Below are positions 1 to 5,525 of a stretch of DNA of 5,639 nucleotides, piece after piece. Below the pieces are notes generated by a model. It was given only the letters and a program-made list of their open reading frames with translations. It was not told the DNA's origin and did no database searches. Every line of letters starts with the position of its first letter. The first letter of the stretch is position 1. A program made the position numbers and the translations under genes. This DNA is from CAYWTX01 sp964461295 (GTDB taxonomy: Bacteria; Planctomycetota; Phycisphaerae; SM23-33). Where the stretch lies: the NCBI GenBank assembly GCA_964461295.1, contig CAYWTX010000598.1:1-5639 (forward strand), written 5' to 3'.

Positions 1-15
1 GATGGCGAGATTCTT

Positions 16-157
16 CGCGGGCGAGGCGGTCCGGCCGCGGGCGGGATGGAAGCGGTCCGGCTCGCGGGCGGGAGGGAGGCGGTCGCTGGTTCGCGGGCGG
101 GCGGGATGGACGCGGTCCCTGGTTCGCACGCGGGCGGGATGGAAGCGGTCCCTGGTT
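16..157. repeat. Short tandem units, about 27-37 bp, in the left array
   Basis: Successive copies of the core CGCGGGCG(GG) start at about 16, 36, 63, 92 and 129. Each is followed by a variant of ATGGAAGCGGTCC(CTGGTT), giving periods of 20, 27, 29 and 37 bp. The copies are more diverged than the downstream 67-bp units, and the last one merges into the first long unit. This suggests that the long unit is one short unit (129-157) joined to a hairpin-bearing segment (158-195). Confidence 0.7.
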
Positions 158-195
158 CGCGGGCGACCGTGCCGACACGGCACGGCTCTGATGGG
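129..195. repeat. 67-bp repeat copy A with hairpin
   Basis: First full copy of the long unit. Bases 167-185 are CCGTGCCG-ACA-CGGCACGG, a perfect 8-bp inverted repeat with a 3-base centre. Copies B and C match this copy at 64/67 and 65/67 positions by direct comparison. Confidence 0.85.
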
Positions 196-217
196 ATTTC
201 GCGATGGCGAGGTCCTT

Positions 218-284
218 CGCGGGCGGGATGGAAGCGGTCCCTGGTCCGCGGGCGACCGTGCCGACACGGCCCGGCTCTGTTGGG
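218..284. repeat. 67-bp repeat copy B, hairpin with one mismatch
   Basis: Second full copy, differing from copy A at three positions. One difference (C at 271) breaks a stem pair with T259 in the 256-274 hairpin, and no compensating change is present. Bases 203-217 in front of it resemble bases 1-15 of the window, so the true repeat period may include this spacer. Confidence 0.85.
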
Positions 285-333
285 ACTGCGCCATGGCGAC
301 AACCATCCCGGGCCAGACGGAGGCGTTTACCCA

Positions 334-400
334 CGCGGGCGGAATGGAAGCGGTCCCTGGTTCGCGGGCGACCGTGCCGACACGGCACGGCTCTGATGGC
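334..400. repeat. 67-bp repeat copy C with hairpin
   Basis: Third full copy, differing from copy A at two positions. Its hairpin at 372-390 is the perfect 8-bp stem. The preceding spacer (285-333) is mostly unrelated to the A-B spacer apart from a short ATGGCGA match near 292-299. Confidence 0.85.
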
Positions 401-511
401 GCCTCCCTCAGAAGTCGCACAAAGGCCCACAACGGGACGACTGCACATATCGGCATATCAGCCCCGGCGGGGCGTCGAGGATTCAGCCGGGGGCTTACGC
501 CCTTGCCGTTA

Positions 512-650
512 CCCACCTCTCCTCCGCCAACGGGGTGCACCATGAAGCGTAGTCGTTGCGGTCCGGCCTCTCTTCGCCCCCGGAGCGGGGCGACTGAGGG
601 TAGACACGGGCGCAAGCCCGTGGCGGCGGAGAGATGGGCTCCCAGAGCCC
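512..650. other. Candidate branched structured element, strand unknown
   Basis: Arms 512-528 and 622-638 are complementary at 15 of 17 positions and enclose three smaller stems. These are CAACG/CGTTG (528-532 with 554-558), a 7-bp stem at 574-580 with 587-593, and CACGGGC-GCAA-GCCCGTG at 605-622, which has a GNRA-type loop on the plus strand. A further stem, GGGCTC-CCA-GAGCCC at 636-650, overlaps the outer arm by three bases and would compete with it. This could be an unrecognised RNA, a repeat-derived relic or chance pairing in GC-rich DNA. I do not recognise a known RNA family. Confidence 0.3.
605..622. repeat. 7-bp hairpin with GCAA loop
   Basis: CACGGGC, then GCAA, then GCCCGTG: a perfect 7-bp stem with a GNRA tetraloop when read on the plus strand. 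It resembles the short palindromes often scattered between genes in GC-rich genomes. No T-tract follows on either strand, so terminator function is not supported. Confidence 0.6.
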
Positions 651-820
651 CCGAAGGGACCGATTGAGGCCAGGCCGTGCGCCACAATCGGCCGCTTCGC
701 GGGGTCCATGCGCGACGGGCCGCGGGTCCACGGGCCGGCTCATGTGCGATCGCGGCGCCGAGCACGACCTGGACCAGGGCCCGTACACGCGGAACCGCGA
801 CGGCGGCGCCACAGGCGATC

Positions 821-2650
821 TCACGAGGGATCGAGGCTCTCCTTGCGGTCGCAGCGGAACCGGGACGACGGGCGGCCGTGCCGGGACTGCGTCCGTTGCA
901 GGGCGTCGCCGACGGCCTGGGACAGCGTGCGCGAGTCGAACGGCTTGACCAGCAGGTTCGCTTCGCCGGCGACGATGCCGCGGTCGGCCAGCATCGTGCC
1001 CGTGTGGCCCGAGATGAACAGCACCGGCGTGTCGGGGCGCTTCGTCAGCAGGTGGCTGGCCAGCTCCGGCCCGGTCAGGCCGGGCATGACCACGTCGGTG
1101 ATCAGCAGGTCGATCTTCCCCTCGTAGTTGTCAACCAGGGGGATGGCTTCGCGGGCGTTGGCCGATTCCAGCACGGTGTAGCCGCACTCCCGCAGGGCCG
1201 TGCCGATGACGTGGCGAAGCGACGCCTCGTCCTCCACCACCAGCAGCGTGCCCAGCCCCCGCGGCCGGTCCTCGGCCCCGACGGGGTACTTGGCCGCGTC
1301 GGCCGGCTCACCCACCCGCGGGAAGTACAGGCGAAGCGTTGTGCCGGCGCCCGGGCTGCTCTCAGCCGTGATGCCCCCGCCGCTCTGGCGGACGAAGCCA
1401 TGCACCATGGCCAGGCCCAGGCCGGTGCCCTCTCCGGCGGGCTTGGTGGTGAAGAACGGCTCGAATGCCCGCGTGAGGGCGGCGCCGTCCATCCCGCCGC
1501 CGGTGTCGCTGACGGTGACGGCGACATATGGTCCTGCGGGAATGTCCAGTTCGCGTCCGCGCCGGTCGTCCACGTCGGCGTTTTCGGCCAGGACCGTCAG
1601 TTGGCCCCCCCGCGGCATGGCGTCGCGGGCGTTGAGCACGAGGTTCATGATCGTCTGTTGGAACTGCGTCGGGTCCAGGCGGACGTTGCCCACTCCGCGG
1701 CCCAGTTCCAGCGACAGGCGGATGTGCTCGCCCAGCACCTTCGCCAGCGACTTGGCGAATTCGCCCAGCAGCGTCCCCAGGTGCACCACCTCCGGGCGCA
1801 GCACCTGCCTGCGGCTGAACGCCAGGAGCTGCTGGGAGATCTGCGCCGACCGCTCGGCCGCGTCGAGGATCTGCTTGACGTACTCGCGCCCCTCGTCGTC
1901 GAGGGCGCCGTGCCGGGCGAGGATGTCGCCGTACCCCTTGATGATGGTGAGCTGGTTGCGGAAGTCGTGGGCCACGCCGCCGGCGAGGCGGCCGACGGCC
2001 TCCATCTTCTGGGCTTGCAGGAGCTGCTCCTGGAGCCGCTTGCGGTCGGTGATGTCGGTGCAGATGGCCCCCAGCGAGCAGGCGTTGCCGTCGGCGTCGC
2101 GCAGGAGAAACCTCACCGACAGGAACACGCGCCGCGCGGCGCCCAGCCCGGAGGACTCCTCGAAGAGGTCCGACTTGCCCGACTCGATCACCTGCCGGTC
2201 GTTTCGCGTGTGCTCCTGGGCCACCTCGGGGGAGAAGAGTTCGGACGCGGTCCGGCCGAGGATGGCGTCCTCGCCTTTGCCCAGCAACACGGTGAGGTAG
2301 CGGTTCACCAGCAGGAACCGCCCTTCCAGGTCCTTCACACACACGATGCCGTTGGTGTTGTCGATGACCGCGCGGAGGCGGTCGGTCACTTCGCGCAGGC
2401 CCCGCTGTCCCTGGCGGATCGCCCGGTCGGCATGCCGCCGCTCCAGGTACAGCAGAGCCGCCGTGACGGCGACGAACAACCAGCCCTTGACGATGGCCCA
2501 GCGGGTGATCTCGTCGGGGTCGCGCACCCTGGCGGCCAGGAGGTGGTCGGAGATCACGATCCACAGGCCGGCGAACGTCGCGTACAGGACCGCGATCCGA
2601 AGTGCACGGCTATCGCGCCATCCGCCCGTGATGGTCCCCGTTGTCCACAT
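821..2650 (-). CDS. Membrane hybrid PAS-histidine kinase with C-terminal receiver
   Basis: This 609-residue protein is a sensor kinase expected to autophosphorylate and pass phosphate to its own receiver domain. Two hydrophobic segments at about 17-39 and 52-69 bracket a short loop and anchor it in the inner membrane. A PAS domain spans about 88-203. HisKA follows with the H-box AGGVAHDFRNQL, phospho-accepting His228. The HATPase has the N-box NLVLNARDAM (336-345), G1 DTGGGM (382-387), F-box FEPFFTTK (396-403) and G2 GEGTGLGLAM (406-415). The receiver (about 468-585) has acidic Glu473/Asp474, phospho-acceptor Asp519, Ser547 and Lys569, so it looks intact. The HDFNN motif usual in such kinases reads HDFRN here. 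The start is the only in-frame ATG ahead of the first membrane segment. There is no Shine-Dalgarno, but a TACAAT box lies just upstream, which suggests a leaderless message. No partner regulator with an output domain is adjacent, so signal and target are unknown. Confidence 0.95.
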   Translation of the reverse strand: MWTTGTITGGWRDSRALRIAVLYATFAGLWIVISDHLLAARVRDPDEITRWAIVKGWLFVAVTAALLYLERRHADRAIRQGQRGLREVTDRLRAVIDNTNGIVCVKDLEGRFLLVNRYLTVLLGKGEDAILGRTASELFSPEVAQEHTRNDRQVIESGKSDLFEESSGLGAARRVFLSVRFLLRDADGNACSLGAICTDITDRKRLQEQLLQAQKMEAVGRLAGGVAHDFRNQLTIIKGYGDILARHGALDDEGREYVKQILDAAERSAQISQQLLAFSRRQVLRPEVVHLGTLLGEFAKSLAKVLGEHIRLSLELGRGVGNVRLDPTQFQQTIMNLVLNARDAMPRGGQLTVLAENADVDDRRGRELDIPAGPYVAVTVSDTGGGMDGAALTRAFEPFFTTKPAGEGTGLGLAMVHGFVRQSGGGITAESSPGAGTTLRLYFPRVGEPADAAKYPVGAEDRPRGLGTLLVVEDEASLRHVIGTALRECGYTVLESANAREAIPLVDNYEGKIDLLITDVVMPGLTGPELASHLLTKRPDTPVLFISGHTGTMLADRGIVAGEANLLVKPFDSRTLSQAVGDALQRTQSRHGRPSSRFRCDRKESLDPS

Positions 2651-2661
2651 GTCTAATTGTA
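2649..2661 (-). promoter_or_regulatory. Possible leaderless promoter -10 box for the kinase gene
   Basis: On the minus strand TACAAT (2661 to 2656) matches five of six bases of a sigma-70 -10 box. It lies so close to the ATG (2650-2648) that transcription would begin at or next to the start codon. This fits the absence of any Shine-Dalgarno sequence. The -35 region at 17-bp spacing (TCGTTT) is a poor match, so the call rests on the -10 box alone. The surrounding GTCTA-ATTG-TAGAC-type dyad at 2651-2664 could equally be an operator. Confidence 0.35.
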
Positions 2662-2664
2662 GAC
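2651..2664. promoter_or_regulatory. Small dyad over the kinase start region
   Basis: GTCTA at 2651-2655 and TAGAC at 2660-2664 form a 5-bp inverted repeat immediately upstream of the kinase ATG and over its possible -10 box. The AT-rich core is conspicuous in this GC-rich window. It is short, so it could be a protein-binding site or chance. Confidence 0.25.
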
Positions 2665-2744
2665 CTGTGGCAGACGGGAAACGAGGCCGTCCGCCGGATT
2701 GGCCGCGATCGCCGCCGGGCGGATTCTCCCTGTTTCGTTCCGCA

Positions 2745-2876
2745 GGTCGTCGGGGTGCACGACCGTTCTTGCATCGCCTCTTGGGCCTGAAGGGCTGTCG
2801 AATCTCAGCCCTTCAGGCTGAAGAGGCCAAGGCGCAGCTACGGTCGTGGACCCCGGTCGTCGGCGTGCGTTGCATC
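2745..2876. repeat. Short direct repeats flanking the intergenic hairpin
   Basis: GGTCGTCGGGGTGC at 2745-2758 and GGTCGTCGGCGTGC at 2855-2868 agree at 13 of 14 positions. Each is followed a little downstream by TTGCATC (2769-2775 and 2870-2876). The pair brackets the 52-bp hairpin at 2776-2827. This may be a duplicated binding site, or a duplication left by insertion of the hairpin. Confidence 0.5.
2776..2827. repeat. 52-bp near-perfect hairpin in the divergent intergenic region
   Basis: Arms 2776-2797 and 2806-2827 pair over 22 positions with one G-G mismatch and one G-T wobble. The inner 13 bp (2785-2797 with 2806-2818) are perfect and the loop is the 8 bases TCGAATCT. It lies upstream of both divergent genes, about 107 bp before the mannosidase ATG, so it cannot be the terminator of either. 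It resembles a REP-type or planctomycete-style palindromic intergenic repeat, though it could be a regulatory structure if transcribed. Another copy would be needed to decide. Confidence 0.8.
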
Positions 2877-2899
2877 CCGTTGGACCGTTGGGGTATCTT
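2870..2899 (+). promoter_or_regulatory. Weak candidate promoter for the mannosidase gene
   Basis: TTGCAT (2870-2875) and TATCTT (2894-2899) are separated by 18 bp. They match three of six and four of six bases of the sigma-70 consensus. This is the most AT-rich stretch before the gene and is well placed, giving a leader of about 30 bases. The match is weak, and another sigma factor or an activator-dependent promoter is possible. Confidence 0.3.
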
Positions 2900-2921
2900 T
2901 GCACGTCCCTTCAGCAAAGGA

Positions 2922-2926
2922 AAGGA
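2922..2926 (+). promoter_or_regulatory. Shine-Dalgarno site fixing the mannosidase start
   Basis: AAGGA ends 7 bases before the ATG at 2934-2936 and lies in the purine run AAAGGAAAGGA (2916-2926). The frame is open for 588 bases further upstream, but that stretch runs antisense into the kinase gene. This site is the main reason to start at 2934. The first conserved GH38 motif begins only about 15 residues later. Confidence 0.8.
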
Positions 2927-2933
2927 CGGCACA

Positions 2934-5468
2934 ATGACTCACGAAGCGGCTGCACAAGGCAAGGACATCTTCTTCTTCATTCCGCACAGCCATTGGGAGG
3001 GGGCGGTCTTCAAGACGCGCGAGCAGTACCTGGAGATGGCCTGGCCGATCCTCCAGCGGGCGCTGCGGCTGCTGGAGATGTACCCGGAGTACCGATTCGT
3101 GCTGGACCAGGTGTGCCTGGTCAAGCCGTTCCTGGAACGATATCCCGCCGAGGGCGGGAAGCTCCGGCGACTGGTGAAGGAAGGGCGGCTGCTGATCGCG
3201 GGCGGCCTGGACGTGATGCCGGACGTGAACATGCCGTGCGGCGAATCGTTCGTGCGGCAGGTGCTCTACGGCAAGGGATACTTCCGCCGCGAGCTGGGCG
3301 TCGATCCGGAGATCAGTTGGCAGCTCGACACGTTTGGGCATCACGGGCAGATGCCGCAGTTGCTCCGCCTGGCGGGGTACAAGACGTTCTGGAGCCAGCG
3401 CGGCACGCCGGACAAGTCCCTGCCGGCTGAGCTTGCCTGGGAGGGGATCGATGGCACGCGGATTCCGTTCTTCCGCATTCCGCTCAACTACACCAGTTCG
3501 TGGGGTTCCAGGGACAACTTCGCCGAATTCGCCAGGTTCATCCAGGACAGGTTCGATCGGGCGGGCCCGTTCGCGCTTGGCCGCAAGCGGCTGGGTATGG
3601 CGGGGGCCGACGTCTGCCTGCCCGAGGACCACGTGCCGCCGCTGGCGAGGGAGTTCAACGCGCGGGCGGACTCGCCGTTCGAGTTCCGCATCGCCCTGCC
3701 GTCGGAGTACGAGGCGGCCGTCGAGCGGCACGCGGCGCGGCGCCCGGTCGTCGGCCCCGACCGCAACCCGATCTTCCAGGGAACCTACAGCAGCCGCATC
3801 GAACTCAAGCAGATGACGCGCGAGGTGGAGCGCATCCTGACGGCCGCGGAGAAGCTCGGCGTGCTGCTGGGTGCGGCGGGCGAGGCCGCCGACAGCGCGC
3901 CGCTGTGGCAGGCGTGGGAGCCGACGCTGTTCAACCACGCCCACGACCTGATGTCGGGCGTGATGACCGATCACGTGTACGAGGACACGCTGCGCGGGTA
4001 CGACTTCTCGCTGCGGCTGGGCGAGGAGGAGCTTGCGTCGCGGCTGCGACGGCTGGCGGCCCGTGTGGACACCTCCGGCGAGGGCGTGCCGGTCGTCGTG
4101 TTCAACCCGCTGGGCTGGCAGCGCACGGACGTCGTCATCGCCAACGTCAGCTTCAGCGAGGCGGAGGTCCGCGACGTGAAGGTGGTGGGACCCGACGGCC
4201 GAGTCGTGCCGGTGCAGATCGTGGCCGCGGACCGGGCGGAAAACGGCGCCCTGCTGCACGTGCGTGCGGCGTTCATTGCGGCGGGCGTGCCGGCCCTGGG
4301 TTGCGGCGTGTATCACGTCGTGCCGGTGAAGACCGCACCCGCGGCCGCGGCGGCGAGCGACGCGCCCGACGGCGTGCTGGAGAACGAGCACTACCGCGTG
4401 GAGATCGACCCCGCCAGCGGCGCGATCACGCGCCTGGTGGCCAAGGACGGCGGTTGGGACGTGCTGGCCGGGCCGGGCAACGTCGTGGCTAGGGAGCCCG
4501 ACAAGGGCGACCTGTGGGAGTTGTATCGCCACCTGGACGGCGGGATGTCGGTGCCGGCCTGCGAGCGTCACGGCCCGCCGCGGGCGGGACAGGCCGCGTT
4601 CAGCAACGACGCCGGCGCCGAGGCGAAGCGATCATCCGTGCGCGGGCCGGTGTTCAGCGAATTCGCCGTGGAACGTACGCTTGGCGAGAAGGGCCCGTTC
4701 CGGACCGTGGTGCGGCTGTACGCGGGCCTGCGGCGGATCGAGATCCGCACCGTGCTGCGGAACGACGAGCGGTTCGTGCGGTATCGCGTGCTGTTCCCAA
4801 CGGTCATCGCCGGCGGCACGTTCACGCACGAGATTCCGTTCGGGGCCATCCAGCGGCCGGAGGGGATCGAGTGCCCGGCGCAGACGTGGGTGGACTGGGG
4901 CGACGGGGAGCGGGGCGTGGCGATGCTGAACGTCGGCCTGCCGGGCAACAACGCCGCGGACGGCGTGCTGATGCTGTCGCTGCTGCGGAGCGAGTGCATC
5001 GCGGCGTACGGGTTCGGCGGCGGGTACGAGCGCGGCATGTCGTCGGACACGGGCTTCTGCCTGGGCAAGGAGTTCACGTTCGATTACGCGCTGGTGCCGC
5101 ACGCGGGCGATTGGCGCAAGGCGCAGGTGTATCGCGACGGGCAGGAGCTCAACCACCCGCTGATCGCGTGCTCGGCCGCGGCGCACGGCGGCAGGCTGCC
5201 CAGGCGGTGGGGGCTGGTCGAGGTCTCGCCTCCGACGGTGGTCGTGTCGGCCCTAAAGGCGGGCGAGGACGGCGGCGTGATTCTGCGGATGTACGAGGCG
5301 GCCGGCGAACCGGCGGCCGGGAAGGTGGCGGTGAATGCCGAAGTGGCGTCCGCGGAGGAAGTGAACCTGCTGGAGGACGCGGGCAAGGCGTTGACGGTGG
5401 CGGGGAACAGCGTCTCGCTGCCGTTGGGATCGTTCGAGATCAAGACGATCAAACTGCGGTTGCGGTAG
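2934..5468 (+). CDS. GH38-type alpha-mannosidase, cytoplasmic, 844 aa
   Basis: GH38 enzymes are zinc-dependent retaining alpha-mannosidases that remove mannose from glycans. The N-terminal catalytic part shows PHSHWEG (17-23), corresponding to the family's HxHxD metal motif, and WQLDTFGHHGQMP (129-141), whose Asp132 should be nucleophile and zinc ligand. GTYSSRIELKQM (283-294) is followed by NHAHDLMSG (334-342), where His337 and Asp338 match the family's HHD motif. The middle (about 385-465) contains VVVFNPLGWQRTDVV, typical of the post-catalytic beta domain. The large C-terminal beta-sandwich runs from about 480 to 844. Length is normal for bacterial members. There is no signal peptide or membrane segment, so it probably acts in the cytoplasm on imported oligosaccharides. 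The expected metal-binding Asp is Glu22. Family assignment is firm; substrate linkage is inferred. The gene stands alone on its strand, divergent from the kinase. Confidence 0.93.
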   Translation: MTHEAAAQGKDIFFFIPHSHWEGAVFKTREQYLEMAWPILQRALRLLEMYPEYRFVLDQVCLVKPFLERYPAEGGKLRRLVKEGRLLIAGGLDVMPDVNMPCGESFVRQVLYGKGYFRRELGVDPEISWQLDTFGHHGQMPQLLRLAGYKTFWSQRGTPDKSLPAELAWEGIDGTRIPFFRIPLNYTSSWGSRDNFAEFARFIQDRFDRAGPFALGRKRLGMAGADVCLPEDHVPPLAREFNARADSPFEFRIALPSEYEAAVERHAARRPVVGPDRNPIFQGTYSSRIELKQMTREVERILTAAEKLGVLLGAAGEAADSAPLWQAWEPTLFNHAHDLMSGVMTDHVYEDTLRGYDFSLRLGEEELASRLRRLAARVDTSGEGVPVVVFNPLGWQRTDVVIANVSFSEAEVRDVKVVGPDGRVVPVQIVAADRAENGALLHVRAAFIAAGVPALGCGVYHVVPVKTAPAAAAASDAPDGVLENEHYRVEIDPASGAITRLVAKDGGWDVLAGPGNVVAREPDKGDLWELYRHLDGGMSVPACERHGPPRAGQAAFSNDAGAEAKRSSVRGPVFSEFAVERTLGEKGPFRTVVRLYAGLRRIEIRTVLRNDERFVRYRVLFPTVIAGGTFTHEIPFGAIQRPEGIECPAQTWVDWGDGERGVAMLNVGLPGNNAADGVLMLSLLRSECIAAYGFGGGYERGMSSDTGFCLGKEFTFDYALVPHAGDWRKAQVYRDGQELNHPLIACSAAAHGGRLPRRWGLVEVSPPTVVVSALKAGEDGGVILRMYEAAGEPAAGKVAVNAEVASAEEVNLLEDAGKALTVAGNSVSLPLGSFEIKTIKLRLR

Positions 5469-5525
5469 AGGAGCAATGAGAGGTCTTGAAAGAGTCGCAG
5501 AAGCGGCCTTTCTCCCTCTTAGGCG
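5469..5525. other. Short spacer after the mannosidase, no clear terminator
   Basis: These 57 bases separate the mannosidase stop from the terminal repeat element. A pyrimidine-rich stretch (5511-5520) is present, but the only stem before it is a 5-bp GAAAG/CTTTC pair with a long loop. That is too weak to call an intrinsic terminator. Confidence 0.5.

Larger units (their letters stand above)
1..400. repeat. Decayed GC-rich repeat array (left-edge, non-coding)
   Basis: The array is built from variants of CGCGGGCGGGATGGAAGCGG. Short units begin near 16, 36, 63, 92 and 129, and long 67-bp copies lie at 129-195, 218-284 and 334-400. Bases 1-23 match 203-225 at 21 of 23 positions, so the left edge looks like the end of another unit and the array probably continues outside the window. 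Unit spacing is irregular (89 and 116 bp between long copies). The three long copies therefore fall in three different phases of the one open frame that crosses them, which argues that the repeat is maintained as DNA or RNA and not as protein. The 221-residue open frame over positions 2-667 is taken as a by-product of high GC. Origin and function are unknown. Confidence 0.85.
401..820. other. Gene-free region with multiple inverted repeats
   Basis: No open frame here has a recognisable motif, a credible start or plausible composition. The short frames on both strands are arginine-, proline- and glycine-rich, as expected from random GC-rich DNA. Visible structures are a dyad GCCCCG-G-CGGGGC at 461-473, stems at 491-502, 574-593, 605-622 and 636-650, and a 7-bp inverted repeat CCGATTG/CAATCGG at 660-666 and 685-691. 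The region lies downstream of the minus-strand kinase, but none of these stems is followed on that strand by a T-run. I therefore do not call a classical intrinsic terminator. Confidence 0.6.

Noticed and set aside
1..400. CRISPR array
   Set aside because: Copies are 67 bp or short and degenerate, spacing is irregular, the spacers share sequence with each other, and no cas gene is present.
605..650. Intrinsic terminator for the kinase
   Set aside because: The stems are about 170-215 bases past the stop and no T-run follows on the minus strand.
2..667. 221-residue plus-strand open frame over the left repeats
   Set aside because: The repeat copies are read in different phases, the composition is Arg/Gly/Pro-rich and no motif is seen, so it is best explained as open frame in GC-rich repeat DNA.
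495..824. 109-residue minus-strand open frame after the kinase
   Set aside because: It overlaps the kinase stop region and several hairpins, shows no domain and has the biased composition of a chance frame.
677..2656. 659-residue plus-strand open frame
   Set aside because: It lies opposite the kinase gene, whose protein carries every expected kinase and receiver motif. This frame is its antisense shadow.
2346..2933. 196-residue N-terminal extension of the mannosidase
   Set aside because: It would overlap the kinase gene antisense and cross the hairpin. A strong Shine-Dalgarno sits before the ATG at 2934 and GH38 homology begins right after it.
2838..4571. 577-residue minus-strand open frame
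   Set aside because: Antisense shadow of the mannosidase gene, rich in His, Arg and Gln with no recognisable domain.
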